NCBI RefSeq assembly: GCF_001641265.1
Contig: NW_020167543.1
Span: 87,501 to 151,500 of the forward strand
DNA: 64,000 bases
DNA from: Pseudogymnoascus destructans
Lineage: Eukaryota > Ascomycota > Leotiomycetes > Thelebolales > Thelebolaceae
Direction: 5' to 3'
A program made the translations under genes and the position numbers. The first letter of the stretch is position 1; each line of letters starts with the position of its first letter. A model generated the notes under the pieces. It was not told the origin of the DNA. It ran no database searches and saw only the letters and a list, made by a program, of their open reading frames with translations. Positions 1 to 10,934 of this stretch are shown here, piece by piece.

Positions 1-778
1 CTCCTTGTTGTAAGACTCTGAGACCGCATCTTGCTGCTAATGGTTGCGTGCAGGCTACGATTCCGTCGGTGCTGTGGACGACACTCCTTCGGCTTGGGAA
101 TTGGGCAAACGCGGGGTTTGAGGACGGCGGGATGGCTTCTGCGTTTAGAGCCATCTTGGGCGCTTATAGTTGTCTGTAGCTGTAGTAATAGATATCTTCT
201 CAGTATGCTTGTTGAAGTCGTCTGGATTGCGCCAAGTTCGTATTATGCACCCAGTAGATTCCAAGAGCATAGACGGAAAGCTTCACCTTTTGAAAGAGAT
301 CCAGGAGTCAAACAGAACCCGATATAGTAGACTACGGCGTCGAACCCCCGAAGCCTAACAGCCACCCCGCTATGATACATGGAAGTGAGGGGTAGTGGGA
401 TAAACAGTCCTGTCCGAAGGTGGGAAGCCGTTGTACCCACCGTGGGGCCATATGCCATCATGCCCGCAAGGTAACATGTGGACGCCGAAACTCAAAAATC
501 GGCATCCTCTACCCCGGCCAAGGTTCGGAGGCGCATCCGCATCCCCGTATCCCACGCCGATATAACATAACATCACACAGCAAGCCAGTTGTAACACATT
601 CTGCACTCGTCCCCGACTTATCTGTCGAAATGAATTCTGCCAGGGCGGTGATGGTACGGCCTATCATTTCTCCGCCAGGGCCCGAACATATTTGGCACGG
701 GTTCGGAATAACCTCGCGGCTTGGGGGGTTGCACTTCCGCGACCTAGATAATTATCGCTGTGATTTAAGTATCCCAGC
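1..778. other. Intergenic, no gene recognised
   Basis: Only short overlapping reading frames with no recognisable motif or coherent codon use are visible on either strand. The right end must contain the promoter of the mitochondrial release factor gene starting at 779. Nothing else is supported. Confidence 0.5.
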
Positions 779-2153
779 ATGATTCGAAGTCCGTGGCTAT
801 GTCGCAGATGCATTACCGCACTCTCCAGGCCAGCTAGGCGGCAGCAGCCTATCCGCTTCCAAAGCACAGGTATGACCAATCCAATCCCCCCCAATGCGCA
901 AGACCACCCGCTAACATCCCCAAGCTACGAGCAATGAATTCATCAGCCCCGCGCTCCTCACCCGCGCCCGCTCCCTCACAAATGAACATGCCTTCCTGAG
1001 CGCCAAAACTAGCGACACCTTCGACAGCAAACTCGCCAAACGCATCGGCGAGCTGCAACCCATAGCCTCCTCCCTCGCCTCGCTCGAGACAGCCACCAAC
1101 TCCCTGGCCGAGCTACACGCTCTCCTCTCCGACCGCACCACCGACCCCGAGCTGCGCGAACTGGCGGAGGAAGACCTGGCAGCTACGAAATCGGAAGTCG
1201 CTTCCCTCTCCCAGAACCTCAAGACCGCCTTGACCCCGATACACCCCTTCGCCGCCCTGCCATGCCTGATTGAGATCAAGCCCGGCGTGGGAGGCAGCGA
1301 AGCTAATCTCTTCGCTGGTGACCTGCTGCGCATGTACCGGGCGTACTGCGCGCGTCGCGGCTTCCAGGCATCGTTGCTCAAGTACGAGACTACGGACGGT
1401 ACGACGGGCGCGGAGTCCGAAGCCCCGATCTTAGAAGCGATTATGGAAATCGCAGATGCAGGCGCGTATGCGGAACTCCGCTGTGAGTCCGGCGTGCACC
1501 GCGTGCAGCGCGTCCCCGTGACAGAGGCGAAGGGGCGGACTCACACGAGTGCCGTGGGTGTGCTGGTGCTGCCTAGCATCCCGACGACCGGGGGGGAGAA
1601 GTCTATAGGGGAGGCTGATCTAAATGATCCCGAGAGCGATTACTACGTCAACACTACGGATGTGCGGGTTGATGTTATGCGGGCTCGGGGAGCGGGTGGT
1701 CAGCATGTTAACACGACTGATTCCGCGGTGCGATTGACGCATATTCCTACAGGAACGGTGGTAGCGATGCAAGACTCGCGATCTCAGCACAAGAACCGCG
1801 AGAAAGCGTGGAATATCCTGCGCGCGCGCCTGGCGCAGGCGAGGCGGGAGAAGCGGGAGGAGGAGGTGCAGAAGGTTCGTCAGGCGGCGGGGGGCGGGAC
1901 GAAGTTGGGGAGGGGAGATAAGGTAAGGACGTATAATTGGGGACAGCAGCGGGTGACGGATCATAGGAGTGGGGTCAGTGTGTTTAATTTGGATGAGGTT
2001 ATGGAGGGGGGGGAGGAGCTGGAGAGGGTCATGCAGAGTGTGAGGGCTTGGTTGGGGGAGAGGGATATTGAGGATTTGGTGTTGGAGGAGGAGGCGAAGG
2101 CAAAGGAGGCGGGGAAGGGGGGTGGGAAGGGGAAGGGGAAGGAGAAGAAGTAG
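779..2153 (+). CDS. MRF1: Mitochondrial peptide chain release factor 1 (class I RF)
   Basis: Terminates mitochondrial translation by recognising UAA/UAG and hydrolysing the peptidyl-tRNA ester. I read two exons, 779..869 and 925..2153, about 439 aa. The 55-bp intron has donor GTATGA and acceptor CCAAG behind a CTAAC branch site, and it splits an Ala codon. The first exon gives an arginine-rich N-terminus (MIRSPWLCRR...) typical of a mitochondrial targeting peptide. Then come the helical RF-1 domain, the PCRF domain (around residue 145, GVGGSEA) and the catalytic GGQ loop at about residues 288-290 in RGAGGQHVN. The C-terminal tail is Lys/Gly/Glu-rich. An unspliced start at a later ATG would lose the presequence and part of domain 1, so I prefer the spliced start. 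Family identity is certain; the exact first ATG is likely. Confidence 0.93.
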
Positions 2154-2389
2154 GGGGGGTTTAATGAATATTGTAGAATACTGTACACTACGACGACCTA
2201 GAAAACCATAGAGAAGCATATACATACCCGGGCAATTAAAACAAGCGCTGAGCTCACCCTTATCCACCATCACCCAAAAGTCATCATACGTCCTCAACGA
2301 GCAAGGTAAGGCGAAGCCGCTCAAGTCGCAGCTGCATAAATTATTATCTAACAACCATGGCCCGACATCTGCAGAGCAGAACTGAGCGG
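2154..2389. other. Short intergenic gap
   Basis: Holds the 3' flank of the release factor gene. Faint, frame-broken continuation of the monooxygenase fossil may reach into it from the right, but I cannot align it with confidence. Confidence 0.3.
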
Positions 2390-2730
2390 CCTTGAATCTG
2401 GGGAGTTCAATGTTTGGTCCGCATTGTGGTTTCTTCGCATGATGAGCGTATTGCCGCCCCGCATCTCGACGACTACGACGACGACGCGTTGGAAAACAGC
2501 TAGAGAGCCCACGGTTTTGAAAATTTCTTGAATGGTTTGAAATGGCTGTAGCCGTGCCGATGATGCCTAGTCTCGTTCCGTCAAGTTTTCCAGCAGCATC
2601 ACTAGGCCACCTTGTCGTGTGAAATGCGTCGCCTTTGAAGTTGTGGACACCTGGAATGTTTGGGAGAGTAGGCTCGTTCAAAATACCCATGCAGGTAATC
2701 AAATATCGTGCTTGGAAAATCGGCAAGTGT
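2390..2730 (-). pseudogene. Flavin-dependent (Baeyer-Villiger type) monooxygenase fragment
   Basis: The minus strand encodes a stretch resembling the middle of class B flavin monooxygenases. It has a strand ending in ARYLITCMGIL, then NEPTLPNIPG, FHTTRWP, and a degraded NADPH-binding Rossmann motif read as GIIGTATAI where the family has GxGxxx. After that motif, family-like residues continue only with frame changes. Both ends of the enzyme (the N-terminal FAD GxGxxG and the C-terminal half) are missing. The first Gly-rich motif lacks a residue, so it cannot be functional as read. It lies directly downstream, same strand, of the acyl-AMP ligase fossil, which suggests one decayed secondary-metabolism locus. 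Family call is from motif memory. Confidence 0.65.
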
Positions 2731-2865
2731 TGGCTCTGAAATGTTGCAGTCGTCTGGATCTATAATGCAGGGCTTACTTTGGCATAATGCTGTTAGGCGC
2801 TCTCGAGCCTTGAAACTATTAGTATTTGTGATGTTATAGAATGAGTTTGTACCATAGGAAAGTAC

Positions 2866-3389
2866 TCACCCATTAATAATAACGCTATCCTTCTCGCGAC
2901 CTGTCAGTGTCAGTCTCAACCTCCGATTGAAATCTAGTAATCCTAAATCTCCAGTCTTAAACCACCCGTCCGGTGTGAATGCTGCCTTCGTGGCCTTCAC
3001 ATTGTTGTATAACCACTGAAGACAGACGGACCGAACACCTCGAGTGATCCCATCTCGTTTACGCTCGCCTGCTCCCATCCTGACGGGTGATTCTCATATT
3101 GATTGCTTGGTTCGCCTCACCAAGCACAATCGACACCATGTTCGATACCGTACTGCGGGCAGTCGACGACGTTATAAATGCAACCTGCACAAGTCTCTGT
3201 CATGCCGAAGCCGGGCCTGATAAGCTTCATGGGAGCACCGTATTGAGATAAAAGGCAAACTCTGCTCTGAACAGTCTGGGATGCTAATATGCTGCGTCTC
3301 GCTTGGTAGTCGATAACACTAAGGTCAAAGCTGGGAACAACAAGGACAAGCTTAAGATATATTACGGAGGCATCGGTTGTTACTTCCAA
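2866..3389 (-). pseudogene. AMP-dependent acyl ligase (adenylation domain) fragments
   Basis: Two pieces in different frames on the minus strand resemble an adenylate-forming enzyme. The upstream piece (about 3117-3389) has [12 protein letters not shown], matching the A5 core motif. The downstream piece (2866-3078) has FTPDGWFKTGDLG (A7) and GREKDSVIING (A8 and hinge). It ends at a good splice donor (GTGAGT on the minus strand at about 2868). The ATP-binding P-loop region and most of the N-terminal subdomain are absent or unreadable, and several stops intervene. Fatty-acyl-AMP ligases or NRPS-like loading domains are the closest family in memory. It precedes the monooxygenase fossil on the same strand. 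Not functional as it stands. Confidence 0.7.
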
Positions 3390-4821
3390 TCGGCCCTGCC
3401 CAACAAGACGCTCTTAAACCAGGCTACCAGCAACTTCGATCCTCAGGATGGAAAGTAAGTTCCCCTTGATCTCTCTAATCATCTCCAGGTCCATCTCAGC
3501 GCTACCCAAGTATTCCCAAACTACACAGTCCTCTCCCAATTGACTCCCTTTCTCTCACAGGCTCGAAAGCGACGATTACCCCTCACGACCTGTGAATGCG
3601 AACGGACATTTTGTTGACGATGGCTCTTGTAGTTGGTGTTATTGTCTGTACCGTAGGAACGAGCGTAACAAGGCCTATGAGAGCTTTTTGGTGTTTGAGA
3701 GTAAGGGGATGATAATTGGGCGAGTTGGGTTTAGAAGCAGCACAATCTGATTTAATGCTCGGGGAGGCCATGTCTTCTATTCAGCTGGTTAGGGAATACT
3801 CGGTGGTTTCACCCCGCTATCTAAAGCTCAATGACTATACTACAATGACTGCATAACGATGACGGTGGCGCTGAGACCAAGGCCAGGGTGTACTTTTGTC
3901 GTCATTAAAACGTAGTAACGTCACCTACGAAGACAATAGCCTTGGCATCAGCCCATTATTAGATCGACGAGTCAGTAGACTGCATTTCTGCATTAGATCA
4001 TGCATTCAATCGTGCATTGGATCAGGGGCACGGCAACCTAGGCTCTGTTGGCACACACGATGCTACTTCACATCTGTGAAATCACCATACATCGGTGGGG
4101 CGACCTGATGTCTCGCAATTGCGCCTTTTTGGCTTGCGCTTGGAGCGGCGCAGCGGTTCGGACGGCTCGGGCCTATGATGCGGAGCCCATCTGGTTCGTT
4201 GGGATCATCTGTCAAAGACTGATAGATCGGTTCCATCTCAAAGTTACCTAATTTTGAGATGGAACCGAGTACTTAGTGGCAAGGCGCTTGTCATGTCAGC
4301 TGCACATGCCTACCGAACCCACTTGGCGCAATTTCTTCTTTTTCGCTCATGGTCGGTAAAACATATCACCCATAATTTCCAAACTTCCAGTGCGGGGAAT
4401 ATTATCATTATACAGTGCTTGCGGCGTGAACGCCTATGGCGTCGTCTGGCACCAGCCTAGGATTGGGCATAAAAGCCACGTCTCCAGGACGTCCTATCAT
4501 TGCCCCCTCACTTGGCCTTCTCGTGGGTGTTTCCATCCATGTATTCCCATATTCCTCGTCCCCTCTTGTTCATATCCATTCCGTGTCCATGTCCATAACC
4601 TCGTATCTCATCCTTCTAGCAGCCCCGTCTATTGCCTGGCCTCGCCCCTGGTTTCGCCCAATAATACACATGCTATCTATCGCACCCAGCCAACGATGCC
4701 GTAAACAAAATCGTGAAGTTGTGCACATTGAAGACAAAGCGCTCTTCGTATATCCCTATAACCATCAAGCCATCAAGGCGTTTTCTATCGTCAAGTGAAA
4801 TAAATGTCTTCGTGCAGGTTC
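3390..4821. other. Intergenic, possible decayed ligase sequence at the left
   Basis: About 1.4 kb without a supported gene. The first 300 bp may hold unrecognisable N-terminal ligase remnants. The rest has only short motif-free frames. It includes the 3' flank of the minus-strand gene ending at 4822. Confidence 0.4.
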
Positions 4822-5621
4822 TCAACGCCGACTCCGGAGCCAGCGCTGCACGTTTCGCAAGGATGGGTCCTCGTCCGTCCAGCGGCCCACGGTGTAGTCC
4901 GAGTTGCGCATTAAATTGTATATGTTCTCATCAGTGACTGTTGCGAGTTCCTGTATTATCTCTGTCAGTGTCACATACTCATTCCCATCGTAGTGCCTCT
5001 GTGTCAAAATCCGTCGAAGACTGAGGAGAAGACAGAAACTGGCAAGTATAGGAAGGTGGAGGAACGCACAGCTCGCAGAGCTTGGTCGCAACACACCAAT
5101 GCAGGCATATGTGATGGACCAGGCCTCATCCCCAGTAACACGCCATCCCGCCATGCGACCCAGCGCATGGCTGCGCTCTGCCTCATGCATATCTTCTGCG
5201 CCTCGTGCCGCCGCGAAAAACTATCCAGCATCACCTGCCTCAACTCCGCCTTCTCTTGCTCCGCCTGGCCGCCTCTGCCGGTCGGCACGCGCGTGTCGGC
5301 CGCCACGTTCAGGACATGCTGCCCGTCCATGGAGCACTGGCGCAGCGCCGCGTAGCCTTCGGTATAGAAGTCATCCGGGTGGGGAGGGTCGCTGGATACT
5401 GAGGCGATGCTGTGCTGGAGGGCGCGGAAGTCGGAGAGGAGGTCGGCGACGCGGGTTGCCCGCGCATCATTATCTGGCAGGTGGATCAGTCTCGATTGCC
5501 CCGTGCGGTGGCAAGGTGGCAATTTATGAACATCTTGTCAAAGTTGACAAGAACGCGATCAGGGTGGCGGGAAACGGGCGGGAGCTTAAGAAATTGCGGG
5601 ATACTTACATCCGTCTGCCAT
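4822..5621 (-). CDS. Unrecognised small protein, three exons
   Basis: I do not recognise the family. On the minus strand a coherent model is exons 5621-5609, 5473-5097 and 4998-4822, about 188 aa. Intron 1 (135 bp) has donor GTAAGT and acceptor TGCCAG. Intron 2 (98 bp) has donor GTGTGT and acceptor CACAG, and it switches between two overlapping frames with the right phase. The product starts MADGYNDARATRVADLL, is rich in Ala, Gln, Asp and Arg, has no signal peptide or membrane segment, and looks largely helical. The C-terminus ends in RWLRSRR. Intron 1 is well supported by the way it gives a clean start; intron 2 is less certain. Neighbours give no functional clue. Confidence 0.5.
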
Positions 5622-7541
5622 TGGGGCGATAAAAATATATCCGTCAACGGATATACCGGTAATAGCAACAACGAGAGTGAGCGAGTATGAGAGTTAAATA
5701 TTAATTGGGCAGGGTAATGAATGTGAGCAAAAGAATGCAACAAAGAGAATTAACTTTTCGACTGGTTAATAGCCTGACAGCATTGGGAAAGAATGGATCC
5801 GCGGTCCAAGCTGGATATATATCATCGGCCCTCACCCTCACCAACGTCGGCGACGTATCCTGATATGGTATGTTTGGAATTGAAATTACACATGACATGC
5901 TGTATGCTCATATTCGTGTTCTGTGGCTGGCTGTCGGATGTACAGTCAACGGCTCCATGATATCGCGAATCTGCACTTGTGCAGTTGCAGAGAGGCAAAG
6001 TTGACGGACGTTCCGTTAGGGAGCTCATATTTCTCCGTGAACCCTACCAAGCTGTAAAGTGTGGACCACATAAGTTTGTCATCAGCGAGATCTGTAACCA
6101 CACCGCATAGATACCATAGGGCATTGTTGGGTATTGGAAGATATTCTGAGAGACCGACTTGGCCGGTATGCAGCAGTATGCAGCAAGTATCCGATGGAGT
6201 GGGTTTTGATACTGGAGAAACATTCAGGGGTTCACAGGGTTCAGAGACCGTAAGGAGATTTAGACAGGTTTAGACAGAATTTCCAAGGGCTGGAAGCGTA
6301 CAAGAGGGGCCGGTGCATGGGGAACCCTCACTAATCCTCGCGACGTTTTCTCGTTACGGGTCAAGTGCGAGCTTTGTGGCGTCAAAGAGCATGCGTCGGA
6401 GAGCTAAGCCTCACGATGGTGCGCCACAATAACCAATGATTATGCTGGACCAGAGCAAAGTTTGCCCCTCGTCTTCGATGATCCATGTGTTGCGGCGGTG
6501 ATGCAGGGGCTACCGCATACCACAGTGCACATCGAGAGTACGGAGCACGTCGCACATCGCACATCGCCCTGTGAAACGATCTTAACCCAGCCGTATGATC
6601 AAACGTGCCCTGTAATGGGAATCTTGGGCGCTGGAGCCAAGGTCTCCCAGACAGCTGAAAAACGGAGATAGGGGGATTCTAGCCACAGTCCATCCATAGC
6701 CTTGTGAGGAACTCGGAAAGATCTGACTCTATAGGTCGGTAAAGTGGTGAAGGTATGGTGGGTTGATCCTGCGAAGCTCCGTAGTGGAGGCTGGCCTTTG
6801 CTCAAGTGGCAATAGCACCCGTCGCCCTGTGAGTCCATAGTTATGCCATCTCTGGCTTCTTAGTGGACAGTCGTCGACAGAGAGGGAGCATGGATCGTGC
6901 GCGATGTGGACTGGAGTTTGGAGGTAGATATGAACGCGTGCGACCCATAGTGTAAGGCTCTTCTCAAGTCTCCCTCCTCGAATCCCCTCCAGTTCGGAAG
7001 AGGCAGAACGGTGGCGGCGAATTTTTTCTCAGGTGTTGATGGAGATGACTTGTTGATGGTGGCTTTATTTGAGGGCAGGTATAGGCCACCAAGAGCCAGG
7101 AGACAGTGAAGTTGCGCAGATCCGCGTCTATCGCCTGTCTTCTGGGTGGGTGGTGTAACGCGGCAGCAAAGCATTGATGTCTCGCGAGACCAAGGACCTA
7201 TAAACGGGAGATCAGGGTTAGCATTTCACAGATGAGAAGTCCGATCTCCTTCCCCTTCCGTCAGGTCTCAAGCCAAAGCATCCAATCAAATGCAAAAGGG
7301 GGTGTGTGTGTTCATGGATCTAATACTGGAAGTGGAAAGCAGTGGAAGCAATAGCAAACGGCCTGCAACGCCTTCATTGATTTCGAATCTTATTCTGATA
7401 TTACATGGCCCCAATCTGGCAAGAGCAACCAACGACTGGCTCAAGGGTAACCATGATGCTTGAATAACTGTAATCGTGGCGCTAATGCAAACTGGGCAAC
7501 AAGGCTTAACGCCCTCACCCCATATTCCCGTCCCAATTACC
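5622..7541. other. Intergenic, nothing recognised
   Basis: About 1.9 kb between the small gene at 5621 and the 3' end of the proteasome gene. Frames are short and lack motifs on both strands. I see no tRNA, transposon ends or substantial repeats. Confidence 0.45.
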
Positions 7542-8597
7542 TCAATCCTTCTCCGCAATGGCTTGCAGACGCTCATCAATCTCTTCCTCCGTCAACGCTC
7601 TGAAACCCGGGTCGGGCCCTTCCTTTCCGTCCGCACGCGGTCCGCCAGCAATGCCGATCTCCAACTCTCCCTTCTTAAAGTCCACGCTGAGGACCGTGCT
7701 GAGGGTAGTTATAGCCAGTTCGACAACCTCCTCCCAGGTACCCTCTGCGCTATCCTTGTTCTTGAGCTTCTTCTCCAAGTGGTTGAAAGCCTCCTGCTGC
7801 TTTGGGCCCGATGCCGTGGCCTTGTAACCGGTGTAATAACCAGCGGGGTCGCACTTGTAGAGCTGAGGGCCATTTTCGAAGTCAAGGGATACGAGGGTGG
7901 TTGAGACACCATATGGACGCATGTAGGCCTACATATTGTAAGTATTCGGCGTAGCATGCTGAACCGGCCATTCGGAGATATTGTAACTTACGCGCTGAGT
8001 ATACACCTGGGATATGTTCGCCAACCTCTTGGCCAATACGTCGCACGGCATCTCGTATCCATACTTGTATCTGAACTCAGCAGCTTCACCACGAGCTCTC
8101 GTCACCCAGGCCCTCGAATCTGCGATCGAACCGGTCATGACACATCCTACGGATGGGGAGAGCTTGAAGATATGAGAGACGGAAGAGGGATCGATGAGCT
8201 TGTCCTGCACACTGTGTAAGCTGAGTATCGAAGGGTCGGGAGTGATGAACGTACGGGAACTTTCTTTTGTGATAATACTACGGCGCAGTCCTTCCCCCTG
8301 ATGCCGATCGACATGATATTTGCTGCGGTGACAGCTTTGAAGGCATATTCTGTTTGGTGGAGCTGATTAGCTATGCTTGCTGAAACCACGGAGCTTCTCT
8401 CGGGCGATCGTGGTCGGCTTCGCAGTGCTCCTTCCGATGATAATAGGCATGTGTAGCTTACCGACTTGATACAGTCGTCCTTGGTCAGAAAAGATGGTGA
8501 TGTGCCTGTCATAGGCGGCGCTGTCTGTTCATTGAAGTGGTCAGCCGTGCCAATCCAAGGCTGTTTGGAGCTCCGCGTTGGCTCACATACTGGACAT
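7542..8597 (-). CDS. SCL1: 20S proteasome subunit alpha-1 (PSMA6 orthologue)
   Basis: Structural alpha-ring subunit of the 20S proteasome, cytosol and nucleus. Five exons on the minus strand: 8597-8591, 8524-8462, 8349-8255, 8204-7992 and 7928-7542, giving 254 aa, the usual length. The tiny first exon encodes only MS plus one base. The second supplies the alpha-subunit signature ([21 protein letters not shown]), continuing across an intron. Later landmarks are the [17 protein letters not shown] block, [34 protein letters not shown] and LSTVLSVDF, all typical of PSMA6/Scl1 rather than other alpha subunits. All four introns have GT..AG ends and preserve phase. It is divergent from the WKF-domain gene at 8937, sharing a 340-bp promoter region. 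Confidence 0.95.
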
Positions 8598-8936
8598 CTT
8601 GACGTCTTAATCTGGGTTGAATAGCTGTATGGTGATTATACGTTTCTCGAGGTTGTTAAGCTTGTATTCACTCGTGGATGGAAGAAGGGTGGCATTCAAG
8701 GCTGATAGCTGGGGTGAGACGTCAACACGCGGTGCCTGGAAGCACTCACGACTTGTTAGCGCCAAAGCTCGCGGCCGCGCGAAGCGAGGCTGCAGCCCGA
8801 TAACGAAAAAAGTTGATGAAATTCATCCGAGGTGCCTCGTCGTATATTTTTTCAAAACTCAACATAGGCTCACTGATTGGGCTATGAACGATTGAAATTC
8901 TTTGCGCATACTACACCAACAATTATACTACCAGCA

Positions 8937-10352
8937 ATGTCCGCCTCCTCAACTTCATTCCCGCGTATCCCTGCATGGAAGCGCCTGGGGCTCAAGCTCA
9001 AATCTGAGGGCGATGCACCTTCACCAGTCGCTCCAGCACCGCCCACAGAATACGTGGCTGCGGAACAGCCAAAGAGAAAGCGCGCATCCGATGAAGTTGA
9101 ATCTACACCTATCAAAAAGTCCAAAAAGTCGCTCAAAAAGGCCGAGTCTACTATATCTTCAACCCCAACAGCCGTGCCCGATGGTATGCTAGGCCGGCGC
9201 AAGTCGGTTGCGTTCACGCCAGAGACGAAAGCCGAGGACGGTGACAGCATAAGGCAGCTATTCAACTCTTGGGTTGCTCAGCAGAAGGAAATCGACCATT
9301 CCTTTGCCAGCAAGAACGACCAGCCATCATTTCAAACCCCCATACCAACTACCGTCGACGAGACGGTCGATACCACATTACCTGAGCCCGAGCGACGAGT
9401 GAAGCGTGTGAAGTCCACCAACCCAGACGACAAGGCAAAGCCCAAGAAGTCCAAGTCCAAAGTGGTGAAGTCGAAGCCCATCGACCCTGCGCTCACCTAC
9501 TTGACCCAGTTCCACGGCGACAAGGCCAACTGGAAGTTCAATAAGATAAACCAGATTGCAGTTCTTAAGAACGCCTTCGATACTGAACTCATCCCTACCG
9601 AATACAACCAGCCACTTTACGAATACATCGCCGGATTGAAAGGCGCTGCACGTGTGCATCTGAGAGATCGCGCACTGGAAATCAGAGATAAGGACGTGGA
9701 AGAAGGCGCAAAAGGCTTCACAGACAAGATGACAGACAATCAACGGGCGAAGAAGCAGGAGGAATATGAGACAGCGATGGAGGAGTACGCTGCGACGATG
9801 ACTTCCACGGCCATTTCATCAAGGACGGGCTTGGAAGAAGGGATCATACTTGGTCTCAATGACACGGCGATGAAGGAGCGTATGATGAAGAGGATGAGAG
9901 CTGAGCACGTTCTGAATTTGTTGGCGAGCACACCAGGTGATCCATCCGATTACGCGCCTGTGGTGGGCAACACGAAGCCATTGGAGGAGGCCAGACCACA
10001 ACCGGTGAAGCTTGAGGCGGAGAAACCACAAAAAACAGTGCGGAAGAGGAAGCAGAGAACAGCGGTGTACGAAAGCGACAGCTCGTCATCTTCGGACTCA
10101 GACTCAGACTCGGACAGCAGCACGTCAGAGGAGGAGAGTGACGACGAAGGCCCATCCAAGAAATCCAAGAAATCGGACTCGGATTCTGACAGCTCAAGCA
10201 GCTCGTCCGGATCAAGTTCTGGGGACTCCTCGGATTCAGATGGCTCGGATGGTAGTAGCAGCAGCAGCAGCAGCAGTGGCAGTGAAGGTGAAGGTGAAGG
10301 TGAAGGTGAAGGTGAAGGTGAAGGTGAAGGTGAAGGTGATGAGAGTGACTAA
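8937..10352 (+). CDS. WKF-domain protein (C7orf50-like), probable nucleolar protein
   Basis: About 471 aa from the ATG at 8937 (MSASSTSFPRIPAWKRLGLK). An in-frame ATG 60 bp upstream exists, but the proximal start opens with the conserved-looking PAWKRLGLKLK stretch. The N-terminal half is Lys/Ser-rich with several basic nuclear-type clusters. The WKF domain lies around residues 190-255, with YLTQFHGDKANWKFNKINQ as the tryptophan-containing signature. The C-terminus is a long Ser/Asp acidic tail ending in an uninterrupted Gly-Glu run made by a GGTGAA hexanucleotide repeat. Human C7orf50 and fungal relatives are nucleolar/ribosome-associated; function here is inferred. Intron-less. Divergent from the proteasome gene. 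Confidence 0.85.
   Translation: MSASSTSFPRIPAWKRLGLKLKSEGDAPSPVAPAPPTEYVAAEQPKRKRASDEVESTPIKKSKKSLKKAESTISSTPTAVPDGMLGRRKSVAFTPETKAEDGDSIRQLFNSWVAQQKEIDHSFASKNDQPSFQTPIPTTVDETVDTTLPEPERRVKRVKSTNPDDKAKPKKSKSKVVKSKPIDPALTYLTQFHGDKANWKFNKINQIAVLKNAFDTELIPTEYNQPLYEYIAGLKGAARVHLRDRALEIRDKDVEEGAKGFTDKMTDNQRAKKQEEYETAMEEYAATMTSTAISSRTGLEEGIILGLNDTAMKERMMKRMRAEHVLNLLASTPGDPSDYAPVVGNTKPLEEARPQPVKLEAEKPQKTVRKRKQRTAVYESDSSSSSDSDSDSDSSTSEEESDDEGPSKKSKKSDSDSDSSSSSSGSSSGDSSDSDGSDGSSSSSSSSGSEGEGEGEGEGEGEGEGEGDESD
10254..10340 (+). repeat. In-frame (AGC)n and (GGTGAA)n microsatellites
   Basis: A run of AGC triplets (about 10254-10278, poly-Ser) is followed by about nine tandem GGTGAA hexamers (about 10283-10340) coding for alternating Gly and Glu at the C-terminus of the WKF protein. 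Hexamer and triplet units keep the frame, so length variation would change the tail length only. Confidence 0.9.
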
Positions 10353-10934
10353 GGATGGGATGTGTGCATTTGATACCCCAAGAACAGTGCAGGTTGGGTT
10401 TCTTATACTGCAGGAATGGCGTCTTAATGCTGCTGTTGCGAGATTCAGGGTCTGACTACTCGTATATGGCGTCTGGATGCTGCGGTTGTGTGTTTCAGGG
10501 TCTGACTAAATGGTCCCTCCCCTCCCTTTCCACTATATCCTTTACACATTATCGGATGTATATCGTCGGGGAATTATATGGGATATTAGACATGGGATAT
10601 CATTAGACCCGGAATGAATGGAAATGAAAGCCGTGAATCTCAATGTGTTTCCCACTCTCTTACAACCAATGCAGTGCCATTTGAAAACGCCAGACAATGC
10701 TTTTGGGATAGTAATAAGCTTAATAACCCCAAAGGCCGTCAAATCCGTCTAGCGGGTATATGTCTATATAAACCCAATTGTAAACTCCACCTCCCCCATC
10801 AACCACAGAACTCCATCCCATATACCAAACCCAGCCCGTTTCCCATCACCTGGACCAAATAAATTCTTCCAAACTCCTTAAATCTAGTGTCCAAATCCTA
10901 TATCCCAAATCTTTCCCAACTCCAACAACCCCCT
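10353..10934. other. Convergent intergenic region
   Basis: The 3' flanks of the WKF gene (+) and the VPS62 gene (-). A 12-18 bp phrase (tactcgtatatggcgtctggatgctgc-like) occurs twice in diverged form near 10400-10500. No gene or RNA recognised. Confidence 0.4.

Noticed and set aside
1620..2726. 368-aa minus-strand frame opposite the release factor gene
   Set aside because: Only its first 100 residues resemble a protein (the monooxygenase fossil). The remainder is the complement of the purine-rich end of MRF1 and reads as Leu/Pro/His repeats.
4254..4798. Overlapping plus-strand frames of 68-120 aa
   Set aside because: Low-information Ser/Pro/Ile-rich translations in three frames without splice signals; no evidence of a gene.
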